Assembly (NCBI GenBank): GCA_946480485.1
Contig: CAMLJW010000192.1
Coordinates: forward strand, 1-9,360
Reading direction: 5' to 3'
From: an uncultured Streptomyces sp.
Lineage (GTDB): Bacteria > Actinomycetota > Actinomycetes > Streptomycetales > Streptomycetaceae
DNA length: 9,360 bases
The number at the start of each line of letters is the position of its first letter. Positions within the stretch are counted from its first letter, which is position 1. The notes beneath the pieces are model-generated. The model saw only the letters and a list, made by a program, of their open reading frames with translations, was not told where the DNA came from and searched no databases. The translations under genes and the position numbers were made by a program. Shown one piece after another: positions 1-6,679 of this stretch.

Positions 1-2
1 GG

Positions 3-254
3 GAGTTCCTGGACCGCACCCTGTCGCTCGCGCTGCCGCGCATCCGCGACTTCCGCGGCCTGTCCCCCAAGCAGTTCGACGGCCGTGGCAACTACACCTT
101 CGGTCTCACGGAGCAGGTCATGTTCCACGAGATCGACCAGGACAAGATCGACCGCGTCCGGGGTATGGACATCACCGTGGTCACCACGGCGACCAACGAC
201 GCTGAGGGCCGCGCGCTCCTTCGTCACCTCGGCTTCCCCTTCAAGGAGGCGTGA
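3..254 (+). CDS. rplE: 50S ribosomal protein L5, C-terminal part (5' end outside window)
   Basis: Partial gene: the reading frame is open from base 3 and ends at TGA 252-254, giving the last 83 residues of L5 (full length is usually about 180-185). L5 sits in the central protuberance of the large subunit, binds 5S rRNA with L18, and contacts S13 across the subunit interface. The visible part carries the conserved C-terminal block with IRDFRG near the start, FDGRGNY next, then [13 protein letters not shown], and ends [12 protein letters not shown]. Other bacteria usually have FPEI where this protein has FHEI; I recall His as normal in streptomycetes. The stop overlaps the region just before rpsZ, whose Shine-Dalgarno lies inside the last rplE codons, so the two are probably translationally coupled. 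Identity is secure; only the start is missing. Confidence 0.97.
   Translation, partial: EFLDRTLSLALPRIRDFRGLSPKQFDGRGNYTFGLTEQVMFHEIDQDKIDRVRGMDITVVTTATNDAEGRALLRHLGFPFKEA
243..249 (+). promoter_or_regulatory. Shine-Dalgarno that fixes the rpsZ start
   Basis: AAGGAGG lies inside the last codons of rplE, 10 bases before ATG 260. An upstream in-frame GTG at 251 is only one base from this element, too close to be used, so the ATG at 260 is preferred and gives the standard MAKKAL N-terminus. Confidence 0.8.
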
Positions 255-259
255 GCGAG

Positions 260-445
260 ATGGCGAAGAAGGCTCTGATCGCGAAGGCTGCTCGCAAGCC
301 CAAGTTCGGCGTGCGTGGCTACACGCGCTGCCAGCGCTGTGGCCGTCCCCACTCCGTGTACCGCAAGTTCGGCCTGTGCCGCGTGTGCCTTCGTGAGATG
401 GCTCACCGTGGTGAGCTGCCGGGCGTGACCAAGAGCTCCTGGTAA
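260..445 (+). CDS. rpsZ: 30S ribosomal protein S14, zinc-binding (type Z)
   Basis: A 61-residue S14 of the short zinc-ribbon class (also named rpsN in some genomes). S14 lies in the small-subunit head and is needed late in 30S assembly. Two CxxC pairs, Cys24/Cys27 and Cys40/Cys43, are intact and would hold one zinc ion; this marks the C+ form. Streptomycetes are known to keep zinc-free paralogues of S14 and other ribosomal proteins elsewhere under Zur control, so this copy should be the zinc-replete version. The start at ATG 260 is chosen over GTG 251 from Shine-Dalgarno spacing. The gene follows rplE with only five bases between its start and the rplE stop. The stop codon is part of an 8-bp inverted repeat (444-463). 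Confidence 0.98.
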   Translation: MAKKALIAKAARKPKFGVRGYTRCQRCGRPHSVYRKFGLCRVCLREMAHRGELPGVTKSSW

Positions 446-463
446 TCCCCTTCATAGGGGATT
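444..463 (+). other. Perfect 8-bp hairpin overlapping the rpsZ stop
   Basis: AATCCCCT and AGGGGATT pair perfectly around a four-base loop (TCAT). The first two bases belong to the rpsZ stop codon TAA. No T-run follows, so it is a poor classical terminator; it may protect or define a processed 3' end, or act as an attenuator before rpsH. Confidence 0.5.
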
Positions 464-657
464 CCGGAAGCTCTCGGTAAGTAAAGGGTACGGTCAGGGG
501 CCCACCCCTCCATGGCTTAGGCTGGGAGGGTTGGGCGCTTGACCGCCCGTACGACTTACTACGCCGTAGGTCCACCGCACCGCACCCGTCCCGTCTCGGA
601 TCGGGGAGAGGGACGGCGCACCAGGAAACCCCGGCGAGAGAGGCCGAAGGCCAATTC
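446..657 (+). promoter_or_regulatory. rpsZ-rpsH intergenic leader with candidate promoter
   Basis: This 212-bp non-coding gap is unusually long for the middle of the spc operon. It holds two hexamers that resemble Streptomyces -10 elements, TACGGT (489-494) and TAGGCT (518-523), although I see no convincing -35 box 17-18 bases before either. It also holds a small 5-bp hairpin (496-509) and a stronger one at 586-616. Together these suggest that rpsH and downstream genes have an internal promoter and a structured 5' untranslated region. The promoter call is inference. Confidence 0.35.
586..616 (+). promoter_or_regulatory. Strong stem-loop in the rpsH leader
   Basis: CCGTCCC-(G)-TCTC pairs with GAGAGGGACGG: 11 base pairs with a single bulged G at 593 and an eight-base loop (598-605). 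It ends 41 bases before the rpsH start and leaves the Shine-Dalgarno free. It could be a protein-binding or attenuation element; no T-run follows it. Confidence 0.45.
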
Positions 658-1056
658 ATGACCATGACTGATCCGATCGCAGACATGCTTACGCGTCTGC
701 GGAACGCGAACTCGGCGTACCACGACACCGTGGCGATGCCGCACTGGAAGATCAAGTCGCACATCGCGGAGATCCTCCAGCAGGAGGGCTTCATCACGGG
801 CTGGAAGGTCGAGGACGCCGAGGTCGGCAAGAACCTCGTCCTCGAGCTGAAGTTCGGCCCCAACCGTGAGCGCTCCATCGCGGGCATCAAGCGGATCTCC
901 AAGCCCGGTCTCCGGGTGTACGCGAAGTCCACCAACCTGCCGAAGGTGCTCGGCGGCCTCGGCGTGGCGATCATCTCCACGTCGCACGGGCTCCTCACCG
1001 ACAAGCAGGCCGGCAAGAAGGGCGTGGGTGGGGAAGTCCTCGCCTACGTCTGGTAG
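658..1056 (+). CDS. rpsH: 30S ribosomal protein S8
   Basis: A 132-residue S8, normal length for the family. S8 is a primary 16S rRNA-binding protein of the small-subunit platform; in E. coli it also represses spc-operon mRNA translation by binding a site near the rplE start. The N-terminus [17 protein letters not shown] and the C-terminal signature ([10 protein letters not shown] at 107-116, then [11 protein letters not shown] at 122-132) are clear. ATG 658 is chosen because GAAGG (646-650) lies seven bases upstream; a second ATG at 664 is also in frame but less well placed. That Shine-Dalgarno partly sits in a small GGCC-GAA-GGCC repeat (642-652). Residue 30 is Trp where the family motif MP(S/H)SK normally has Ser; see findings. 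It is followed by rplF after 24 bases. Confidence 0.98.
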   Translation: MTMTDPIADMLTRLRNANSAYHDTVAMPHWKIKSHIAEILQQEGFITGWKVEDAEVGKNLVLELKFGPNRERSIAGIKRISKPGLRVYAKSTNLPKVLGGLGVAIISTSHGLLTDKQAGKKGVGGEVLAYVW

Positions 1057-1080
1057 CGGAAGGGAACGGAGGAAACAGCT

Positions 1081-1620
1081 ATGTCGCGCATTGGCAAGCT
1101 CCCCATCACGGTTCCCGCCGGCGTGGACGTCACCATCGATGGCCGTACGGTCCAGGTGAAGGGCCCCAAGGGCTCTCTCGCCCACACCGTTGCCGCGCCG
1201 ATCGAGATCGCTAAGGGTGAGGACGGCGTTCTCAGCGTCACCCGCCCGAACGACGAGCGTCAGAACAAGGCCCTGCACGGCCTGTCCCGCACGCTGGTGG
1301 CGAACATGATCACCGGCGTGACCCAGGGTTACGTGAAGAAGCTCGAGATCAGCGGTGTTGGTTACCGCGTTGTCGCCAAGGGTTCGAACCTCGAGTTCTC
1401 CCTGGGTTACAGCCACCCGATCCTGGTCGAGGCCCCCGAGGGCATCACCTTCAAGGTCGAGGCTCCGACCCGTTTCTCGGTCGAGGGCATCGACAAGCAG
1501 AAGGTCGGCGAGGTCGCCGCCAACATCCGCAAGCTGCGCAAGCCCGACCCGTACAAGGCCAAGGGCGTCAAGTACGAGGGCGAAGTCATCCGCCGCAAGG
1601 TCGGAAAGGCGGGTAAGTAA
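1081..1620 (+). CDS. rplF: 50S ribosomal protein L6
   Basis: A 179-residue L6, the usual size. L6 binds 23S rRNA near the sarcin-ricin loop and factor-binding region of the large subunit and has two homologous alpha/beta domains. The N-terminus [17 protein letters not shown] and the C-terminal signature [11 protein letters not shown] (155-165), followed by a basic tail, identify it. The start has a strong Shine-Dalgarno GGAGG (1068-1072), eight bases upstream. rplR begins three bases after the stop, in standard spc-operon order. Confidence 0.98.
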   Translation: MSRIGKLPITVPAGVDVTIDGRTVQVKGPKGSLAHTVAAPIEIAKGEDGVLSVTRPNDERQNKALHGLSRTLVANMITGVTQGYVKKLEISGVGYRVVAKGSNLEFSLGYSHPILVEAPEGITFKVEAPTRFSVEGIDKQKVGEVAANIRKLRKPDPYKAKGVKYEGEVIRRKVGKAGK

Positions 1621-1623
1621 GCC

Positions 1624-2007
1624 ATGGCATACGGACAGAAGATCGCTAAGGGCGACGCTTACAAGCGTGCAGCCATCAAGCGGCGCCACATCCGGATCCG
1701 CAAGAAGGTCTCGGGTACGGCGGAGCGTCCTCGTCTGGTCGTGACGCGCTCCAACCGCCACATCGTGGCCCAGGTGATCGACGACCTCAAGGGTCACACC
1801 CTTGCGTCGGCGTCCACCCTGGACACCACGATCCGCGGGGCCGAGGCCGACAAGTCCGCGCAGGCCAAGCAGGTCGGCGCCCTGGTCGCCGAGCGCGCCC
1901 GGGCCGCCGGTGTCGAGGCCGTCGTATTCGACCGTGGTGGTAACCAGTACGCCGGGCGCATCGCCGCTCTGGCGGACGCCGCCCGCGAAGCCGGGCTCAA
2001 GTTCTGA
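1624..2007 (+). CDS. rplR: 50S ribosomal protein L18
   Basis: A 127-residue L18, which with L5 anchors 5S rRNA in the central protuberance. The basic N-terminal stretch ([13 protein letters not shown] at 19-31) is the flexible rRNA-binding tail, and the conserved C-terminal block is at 102-125 ([20 protein letters not shown] onward). The start ATG 1624 lies three bases after the rplF stop and lacks a good Shine-Dalgarno at normal distance (AAAGG at 1605-1609 is 14 bases away), so translation probably relies on coupling to rplF. It is followed by a 38-base gap to rpsE that carries the rpsE ribosome-binding site. Confidence 0.98.
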   Translation: MAYGQKIAKGDAYKRAAIKRRHIRIRKKVSGTAERPRLVVTRSNRHIVAQVIDDLKGHTLASASTLDTTIRGAEADKSAQAKQVGALVAERARAAGVEAVVFDRGGNQYAGRIAALADAAREAGLKF

Positions 2008-2045
2008 GCCGCTTCCGTAGCTAGCGGAAAGAGAGAGGTAATCCA

Positions 2046-2654
2046 ATGGCTGGACCCCAGCGCCGTGGAAGCGGTGCCGGTGGCGGCGAGCGGCGGGACC
2101 GGAAGGGCCGTGACGGCGGCGCTGCTGCCGCCGAGAAGACCGCGTACGTTGAGCGCGTTGTCGCGATCAACCGCGTCGCCAAGGTTGTGAAGGGTGGTCG
2201 TCGCTTCAGCTTCACCGCGCTGGTCGTGGTGGGCGACGGTGACGGCACCGTGGGTGTCGGTTACGGCAAGGCCAAGGAGGTGCCGGCCGCGATCGCCAAG
2301 GGCGTGGAGGAGGCCAAGAAGCACTTCTTCAAGGTCCCCCGTATCCAGGGCACCATCCCGCACCCGATCACGGGCGAGAAGGCCGCGGGCGTCGTTCTGC
2401 TCAAGCCTGCTTCCCCCGGTACCGGCGTTATCGCCGGTGGCCCGGTGCGTGCCGTGCTCGAGTGCGCCGGCGTGCACGACATCCTGTCGAAGTCGCTCGG
2501 CTCGTCCAACGCGATCAACATCGTGCACGCGACCGTGGAGGCCCTCAAGGGCCTGCAGCGTCCCGAGGAGATCGCGGCCCGCCGCGGTCTGCCCCTCGAG
2601 GACGTCGCTCCCGCGGCTCTGCTGCGTGCGCGTGCCGGGGCTGGTGCAGCGTAA
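2046..2654 (+). CDS. rpsE: 30S ribosomal protein S5
   Basis: A 202-residue S5, longer than the 167-residue E. coli protein because of an N-terminal extension rich in Gly, Arg and Ala (residues 1-30), typical of actinobacteria. S5 lies at the back of the 30S near the mRNA entry site and influences decoding accuracy. The double-stranded-RNA-binding-like domain starts near residue 35; [15 protein letters not shown] (42-56) is the loop in which E. coli spectinomycin-resistance changes map, with Ala45 at the position of E. coli Ser21. The second domain has [15 protein letters not shown] (125-139) and [12 protein letters not shown] (152-163). AGAGAGG (2032-2038) lies seven bases before the start. 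The stop TAA shares one base with the rpmD start, which suggests coupling. Confidence 0.98.
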   Translation: MAGPQRRGSGAGGGERRDRKGRDGGAAAAEKTAYVERVVAINRVAKVVKGGRRFSFTALVVVGDGDGTVGVGYGKAKEVPAAIAKGVEEAKKHFFKVPRIQGTIPHPITGEKAAGVVLLKPASPGTGVIAGGPVRAVLECAGVHDILSKSLGSSNAINIVHATVEALKGLQRPEEIAARRGLPLEDVAPAALLRARAGAGAA

Positions 2655-2836
2655 TGGCTCAGCTCAAGATCACGCAGAAGAAGTCGTACATCGGCAGCAA
2701 GCAGAACCACCGTGACACCCTGCGTTCGCTTGGCCTCAAGCGGGTCAACGACGTGGTCGTCAAGGAGGACCGCCCCGAGTTCCGCGGCATGGTGCACACC
2801 GTCCGCCACCTCGTGACGGTCGAGGAGGTCGACTGA
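2654..2836 (+). CDS. rpmD: 50S ribosomal protein L30
   Basis: A small 60-residue L30, the usual bacterial size, on the solvent side of the large subunit. [14 protein letters not shown] at the N-terminus, then [14 protein letters not shown] and the C-terminal [14 protein letters not shown] block, match the family. The ATG overlaps the rpsE stop by one base (TAATG), with no separate strong Shine-Dalgarno, so it is probably translated by re-initiation. The rplO Shine-Dalgarno lies inside its last codons. L30 is absent from some bacterial lineages; here it is intact. Confidence 0.98.
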   Translation: MAQLKITQKKSYIGSKQNHRDTLRSLGLKRVNDVVVKEDRPEFRGMVHTVRHLVTVEEVD

Positions 2837-2838
2837 TC

Positions 2839-3294
2839 ATGGCGGAGCAGAACCCGCTCAAGATCCACAACCTCCGTCCTGCCCCCGGTGCCAAGACCGC
2901 CAAGACCCGTGTGGGTCGTGGCGAGGCGTCGAAGGGTAAGACGGCCGGTCGTGGAACAAAGGGCACGAAGGCCCGCTATCAGGTTCCGGAGCGCTTCGAG
3001 GGTGGGCAGATGCCCCTCCACATGCGCCTCCCGAAGCTGAAGGGCTTCAAGAACCCGTTCAAGACCGAGTACCAGGTCGTGAACCTCGACAAGCTGGCCG
3101 CGCTCTACCCCGAGGGTGGCGAGGTCAACGTCGAGGGTCTGGTGGCCAAGGGTGCCGTGCGCAAGAACAGCCTCGTCAAGGTTCTCGGCCAGGGCGAGAT
3201 CTCCGTGGCGCTCCAGGTGACGGTTGACGCCGTCTCCGGCTCCGCCAAGGAGAAGATCACCGCCGCCGGCGGCACCGTCACCGAGCTTGTCTGA
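2839..3294 (+). CDS. rplO: 50S ribosomal protein L15
   Basis: A 151-residue L15, normal size. L15 is a late-assembly large-subunit protein whose extended, glycine- and lysine-rich N-terminal arm reaches into 23S rRNA; that arm is visible at residues 24-42 ([19 protein letters not shown]), followed by [16 protein letters not shown] (55-70) and a globular C-terminal domain ending [13 protein letters not shown] (2824-2828), inside the end of rpmD, is ten bases before the ATG; the rpmD stop is two bases upstream. It is the last ribosomal-protein gene of the spc block; a long hairpin follows its stop by 32 bases. Confidence 0.98.
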   Translation: MAEQNPLKIHNLRPAPGAKTAKTRVGRGEASKGKTAGRGTKGTKARYQVPERFEGGQMPLHMRLPKLKGFKNPFKTEYQVVNLDKLAALYPEGGEVNVEGLVAKGAVRKNSLVKVLGQGEISVALQVTVDAVSGSAKEKITAAGGTVTELV

Positions 3295-3326
3295 ACCTTT
3301 CGGACGTCTCGATGACTTGAGCGATC

Positions 3327-3366
3327 CCAACCGGGGATGCCCCACAAATGGGGTATCCCCGGTTGG
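3327..3366 (+). terminator. Very strong hairpin between rplO and secY
   Basis: An 18-bp stem (one G-U pair at 3339/3354, closing A-U at 3344/3349) around a four-base loop CAAA, with arms CCAACCGGGGAT and ATCCCCGGTTGG at the base. Only scattered T residues follow (TCGTTCC), so it is a hairpin-type terminator or attenuator of the kind common in high-G+C actinobacteria rather than one with a U-run. It probably ends or reduces transcription from the ribosomal-protein genes before secY. Confidence 0.7.
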
Positions 3367-3542
3367 TCGTTCCAAGGAGAGCTGTGTCGCCGGTAAGGTG
3401 GCCAGCACTGTTAATTTTCGCCTGGTGTGCCCACTGGGAACTTCAGGCGGTTCTTAACGGTTGGTTGTCTGTCCGTTACTTATTCGTCGAACCTCAAGAC
3501 CGTCACCTCTGACGCAGTTGCGCGGGGGTCGCAGGAGGCACC
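3367..3542 (+). promoter_or_regulatory. Candidate secY-adk promoter region
   Basis: This stretch after the hairpin is visibly richer in A and T than its surroundings (for example 3410-3418 and 3477-3485), as expected of a promoter in a high-G+C genome. TAAGGT (3394-3399) resembles a -10 box, with a weak TTCCAA (3370-3375) 18 bases before it. A second possibility is TTAACG (3454-3459) with TACTTA (3477-3482), spacing 17. Neither is a strong match, so the exact start site is open. The secY Shine-Dalgarno AGGAGG is at 3533-3538. A 42-codon ORF (3384-3512) also fits here; see findings. Confidence 0.4.
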
Positions 3543-4856
3543 GTGCTCACCGCGTTCGCCCGGGCGTTCAAGACGCCCGACCTGCGCAAGAAGCTGCTCT
3601 TCACGCTCGGCATCATCGTGGTCTACCGGATCGGTACGCACATCCCGATCGCGGGCGTCGACTACAAGAACGTCCAGGCCTGTATCGACAACGCGAACGC
3701 GAGCCAGGGCCTGCTGGGCCTGGTCAACATGTTCAGCGGTGGCGCGCTGTTGCAGATCACGGTCTTCGCGCTCGGCATCATGCCGTACATCACAGCCAGC
3801 ATCATTCTGCAGCTGCTCACCGTGGTGATCCCGCGCCTCGAGGCCCTCAAGAAGGAGGGCCAGGCCGGTACGGCGAAGATCACGCAGTACACCCGTTATC
3901 TCACGGTGGCGCTGGCCATCCTGCAGGGCACCGGCCTCGTGGCCACCGCTCGCAGCGGCGCGCTGTTCCAGGGCTGCCCGGTCGCCAACCAGATCGTGCC
4001 CGACCAGTCGATTTTCGTGACCATCACGATGGTCATCACGATGACCGCGGGTACGGCCTTCGTCATGTGGCTCGGTGAGCTCATCACCGACCGCGGCATC
4101 GGGAACGGCATGTCGATCCTGATGTTCATCTCGATCGCCGCCACCTTCCCGTCCGCACTGTGGGCCATCAAGCAGCAGGGCGACCTCGCGGACGGCTGGA
4201 TCGAGTTCGGCACCGTGATCGCCGTCGGCCTGGTCATGGTCGGCCTGGTCGTCTTCGTCGAACAGGCGCAGCGCCGCATCCCGGTCCAGTACGCGAAGCG
4301 GATGATCGGCCGCCGGTCCTACGGCGGTACGTCGACGTACATTCCGCTGAAGGTCAACCAGGCGGGCATCATCCCTGTGATCTTTGCCTCGTCGCTGCTG
4401 TACATCCCCGCGTTGATCGCGCAGTTCGCCGGTGGAACGTCCGGCTGGAAGACCTGGATCGAACAGAACCTCACCAAGGGTAACCACCCGATCTACATCA
4501 GCACGTACTTCGTACTGATCGTGTTCTTCGCCTTCTTCTACGTGGCCATCTCGTTCAACCCCGAGGAAGTCGCGGACAACATGAAGAAGTATGGTGGCTT
4601 CATCCCGGGCATCCGGGCTGGTCGGCCGACGGCTGAGTATCTGGGATACGTACTCAACCGGATCACCTGGCCGGGTTCGCTGTACTTGGGTCTGATCGCT
4701 CTCGTACCAACGATGGCGTTGATTGGTTTCGACGCAAACCAGAACTTCCCGTTCGGTGGGACCAGCATCCTCATCATCGTGGGTGTTGGTCTGGAGACGG
4801 TGAAGCAGATTGAGAGCCAGCTCCAGCAGCGCAATTACGAAGGGTTCCTCCGCTGA
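3543..4856 (+). CDS. secY: Preprotein translocase channel subunit SecY
   Basis: A 437-residue polytopic membrane protein, the pore of the SecYEG channel that exports unfolded proteins and inserts membrane proteins with SecA or the ribosome. About ten hydrophobic segments are visible, roughly at 17-30, 73-95, 117-137, 156-180, 187-208, 219-240, 273-293, 317-337, 378-397 and 404-422. The SecY signature [16 protein letters not shown] is at 75-90. Cytosolic loops that bind SecA or ribosome include [11 protein letters not shown] (243-253) and [12 protein letters not shown] (356-367), with Arg358 matching the essential E. coli Arg357. The GTG start has AGGAGG only four bases upstream, slightly tight, but gives the expected N-terminus [17 protein letters not shown]. 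Residue 37 is Ala in the usual HIPIPG motif. The stop overlaps adk by one base. Confidence 0.98.
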   Translation: MLTAFARAFKTPDLRKKLLFTLGIIVVYRIGTHIPIAGVDYKNVQACIDNANASQGLLGLVNMFSGGALLQITVFALGIMPYITASIILQLLTVVIPRLEALKKEGQAGTAKITQYTRYLTVALAILQGTGLVATARSGALFQGCPVANQIVPDQSIFVTITMVITMTAGTAFVMWLGELITDRGIGNGMSILMFISIAATFPSALWAIKQQGDLADGWIEFGTVIAVGLVMVGLVVFVEQAQRRIPVQYAKRMIGRRSYGGTSTYIPLKVNQAGIIPVIFASSLLYIPALIAQFAGGTSGWKTWIEQNLTKGNHPIYISTYFVLIVFFAFFYVAISFNPEEVADNMKKYGGFIPGIRAGRPTAEYLGYVLNRITWPGSLYLGLIALVPTMALIGFDANQNFPFGGTSILIIVGVGLETVKQIESQLQQRNYEGFLR

Positions 4857-5533
4857 TGCGAATCGTCCTCGTCGGGCCGCCCGGTGCCGGCAAGGGAACG
4901 CAGGCCGCGTTTCTTGCCAAGAACCTATCGATCCCGCACATCTCCACGGGCGACCTCTTCCGCTCCAACATCAACCAGCAGACGGAACTCGGCAAACTCG
5001 CCAAGTCCTACATGGACGCGGGGAACCTGGTGCCGGACGAGGTCACCATCGGGATGGCCCGGGACCGCATGGAGCAGCCGGACGCCGCGAACGGCTTCCT
5101 GCTGGACGGCTTCCCGCGCAACGTCTCGCAGGCCGAGGCGCTGGACCGGGCCCTGAAGGCCGACGGTGTGGAGCTGGACGCGGTGCTGGACCTGGAGGTC
5201 CCCGAGGACGAGGTGGTCAAGCGCATCGCCGGCCGCCGCATCTGCCGCAAGGACTCGAGCCACGTCTTCCACGTGACATACAGCCGACCGAAGCGGGAAG
5301 GCGTCTGCGACGTCTGCGGCGGCGAGCTGTACCAGCGGGACGACGACTCCGAGGAGACCGTCCGTAAGCGGCTGGAGGTCTACCACACGCAGACCGAGCC
5401 GATCATCGACTACTACCGGGCGCAGGGCCTGGTCGTGACGATCCCGGCGCTCGGCAAGGTGGACGAGGTCACCAGGCGTGCGATGGACGCGCTCAAGCGC
5501 GAGGACGACGGGGACAACGGGGCCGACGCCTAG
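4856..5533 (+). CDS. adk: Adenylate kinase
   Basis: A 225-residue cytosolic adenylate kinase (ATP + AMP to 2 ADP), of the long type with a full LID domain. The P-loop GPPGAGKGT is at 7-15, the AMP-binding TGDLFR at 31-36, and the family signature FLLDGFPRN at 81-89. The LID spans about 126-163; it has Cys130, His136, Cys151 and Cys154, which could bind zinc, while the second Cys of a standard CxxC pair is replaced by Asp133. Conserved Arg residues follow (RDDD at 161-164, VRKRLEVY at 169-176). A short acidic tail ends the protein. ATG overlaps the secY stop (TGATG), with GAAGGG (4839-4844) eleven bases upstream, so secY and adk are coupled, a common bacterial arrangement. Confidence 0.98.
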   Translation: MRIVLVGPPGAGKGTQAAFLAKNLSIPHISTGDLFRSNINQQTELGKLAKSYMDAGNLVPDEVTIGMARDRMEQPDAANGFLLDGFPRNVSQAEALDRALKADGVELDAVLDLEVPEDEVVKRIAGRRICRKDSSHVFHVTYSRPKREGVCDVCGGELYQRDDDSEETVRKRLEVYHTQTEPIIDYYRAQGLVVTIPALGKVDEVTRRAMDALKREDDGDNGADA

Positions 5534-5546
5534 TTGTCCCGCTGTC

Positions 5547-5579
5547 CGGCCGCGGTGCCCGTGAGGGGTGCCGCGGCCG
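5547..5579 (+). terminator. Terminator-like hairpin after adk
   Basis: A 14-bp stem begins 13 bases after the adk stop: CGGCCGCGG pairs with CCGCGGCCG, extended inward by two wobble pairs and CCC-GGG around a five-base loop. Moderately T-rich sequence follows (TACTGTTGTGTG), which fits termination of the secY-adk transcript before map. Confidence 0.6.
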
Positions 5580-5698
5580 TACTGTTGTGTGCGTAACTGC
5601 GTATGTGACTGTGTACGCAACCGAGTTGTTGACGTAGCCGAGTCGTCGGCGGAGAACCAGCCGGGCTTCGGCAGAGAAGACGGAGAGCGCAGGCCCTC
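5580..5698 (+). promoter_or_regulatory. adk-map gap with possible map promoter
   Basis: A perfect -35-like TTGACG is at 5629-5634, but the sequence 17-18 bases later (GAGAAC at 5652) is a poor -10, so the promoter is only possible. Between 5586 and 5620 TGCGTA occurs twice and its complement TACGCA once, giving two alternative weak 6-bp stems. GGAGAG (5682-5687) and a nearer AGG (5691-5693) serve as the map ribosome-binding site. Confidence 0.3.
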
Positions 5699-6535
5699 AT
5701 GGTGCAGATCAAGTCCCCCGAGCAGATCGCCAAGATGCGTGAGGCGGGCCTTGTCGTCGCCGCCATCCACCAGGCGACGCGGGAAGCGGCGGTGCCAGGG
5801 GCCACTACCAAGGACCTGGACGAGGTAGCCCGCAAGGTGCTGGACGAGCACGGGTCGAAGTCGAACTTCCTGGGGTACGGGGGCTTTCCCGCGACGATCT
5901 GCACCTCCGCGAACGAGGTCGTCGTGCACGGCATCCCGAGCGCCGACGTGGTCCTCAAGGACGGCGACATCATCTCCATCGACGCGGGCGCCATCGTGGA
6001 CGGGTGGCACGGGGACGCGGCGTACACGGCGTTCGTGGGCGGCGGGCACGCTCCGGAGCTCATCGAGCTCTCCCGGGTGACCGAGGAGTCGATGTGGGCG
6101 GGCATCGCGGCGATGAAGCTGGGCAATCGGCTCGTCGACGTGTCGCGTGCCATCGAGACGTACATCCGTCGCCAGCCGAAGCCGGGCGGCGGCCGGTACG
6201 GGATCATCGAGGACTACGGCGGTCATGGCATCGGTACCGAGATGCACATGGACCCGCATCTTCTGAACTACGTCGAACGGCGGCGGGGGAAGGGGCCGAA
6301 GCTGGTCGCGGGCTTCTGCCTCGCCATCGAGCCGATGGTGTCCCTGGGCACGCCGAAGACCGAGATCCTCTCGGACGACTGGACGGTCATCACGACGGAC
6401 GGCACGTGGTCGTCCCACTGGGAGCACTCGGTGGCACTGACGGAGGCCGGTCCGCTGGTGCTGACGGCTCCGGATGGTGGCAAGGCGAAGCTCGCCGAAT
6501 ACGGGGTTACGGCGGCGCCGGATCCGTTGGGGTGA
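5699..6535 (+). CDS. map: Type I methionine aminopeptidase
   Basis: A 278-residue cytosolic metalloprotease that removes the initiator Met from nascent proteins when the second residue is small. It has the pita-bread fold. All five expected metal ligands are present: Asp95 (SIDAG), Asp106 (HGD), His176 (GGHGIG), Glu211 (AIEP) and Glu242 (WEHS). His77 (VVVHGIP) and His183 (EMHMDPH) match the catalytic-site histidines of E. coli Map. There is no long N-terminal zinc-finger or proline-rich extension, so it is the short class. The start ATG 5699 is followed directly by GTG in frame; I prefer the ATG because it gives MVQIKSPEQI, as I recall for streptomycetes. In many bacteria map follows adk in this locus and precedes infA, as here. 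Confidence 0.98.
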   Translation: MVQIKSPEQIAKMREAGLVVAAIHQATREAAVPGATTKDLDEVARKVLDEHGSKSNFLGYGGFPATICTSANEVVVHGIPSADVVLKDGDIISIDAGAIVDGWHGDAAYTAFVGGGHAPELIELSRVTEESMWAGIAAMKLGNRLVDVSRAIETYIRRQPKPGGGRYGIIEDYGGHGIGTEMHMDPHLLNYVERRRGKGPKLVAGFCLAIEPMVSLGTPKTEILSDDWTVITTDGTWSSHWEHSVALTEAGPLVLTAPDGGKAKLAEYGVTAAPDPLG

Positions 6536-6572
6536 GAGCGGCTCTGGCCGGCTGTGGCTGTCGCGCGGTACG

Positions 6573-6606
6573 GGGTGCGGGGCGGTTTTTCGTCCCGACG
6601 CCACCC
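6573..6606 (+). terminator. Terminator-like hairpin after map
   Basis: CGGGGCG (6578-6584) pairs with CGTCCCG (6591-6597, one G-U) around a loop containing five T residues. An outer stem GGGTG/CACCC-type pairing (6573-6577 with 6602-6606) is separated by a four-base bulge. It begins 37 bases after the map stop and is a plausible end for the map transcript. Confidence 0.5.
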
Positions 6607-6610
6607 GGGT

Positions 6611-6643
6611 TTTGGCCGCGCGGTTCCGCGCGCCCCGATAGGG
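6611..6643 (+). repeat. Copy resembling a common Streptomyces intergenic stem-loop repeat
   Basis: CGCGCG-GTTC-CGCGCG (6617-6632) forms a 6-bp stem with a tetraloop, preceded by TTTGG and followed by CCCC-GATA-GGG. It resembles, from memory, an intergenic element very frequent in streptomycete genomes built around CGCGCAGTTCCCCGCGCCCC. The family assignment is from recollection, not a search. Confidence 0.4.
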
Positions 6644-6679
6644 CTTAACGATCTCGTTGGGTGGGCAACCTCTCTCGAT

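Noticed and set aside
251..259. GTG at 251 as the rpsZ start, adding MSE
   Set aside because: The Shine-Dalgarno ends one base before it; the ATG at 260 has proper spacing and the standard N-terminus.
539..572. TTGACC (539-544) as a -35 box for rpsH
   Set aside because: The possible -10 boxes lie at unworkable distances: TACTAC is 12 bases away and TAGGTC 22 bases away.
651..668. Similarity to the E. coli lacZ start (AATTCATGACCATGA), plus GGAAACAGCTATG at 1071-1083
   Set aside because: It looked like cloning-vector sequence, but both stretches lie in natural starts: [10 protein letters not shown] is the normal S8 N-terminus and the second is a normal rplF ribosome-binding site. Sequence on both sides is continuous genomic.
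559..2046. Long open frame on the minus strand (495 codons) opposite rpsH-rplF-rplR
   Set aside because: It is antisense to three certain genes and reads as low-complexity Asp/Leu/Gly/Arg-rich protein, the usual shadow of G/C-biased third positions in high-G+C DNA. The same holds for minus-strand frames at 3480-4487, 4925-6922 and 7935-9236.
3427..3828. Plus-strand open frame overlapping the secY start region
   Set aside because: It runs out of frame into secY and gives a Ser/Arg-rich product, typical of an off-frame shadow.
5586..5620. Repeated TGCGTA/TACGCA words as a protein-binding iteron or operator
   Set aside because: Copies are few, short and irregularly spaced, giving only weak alternative 6-bp stems.
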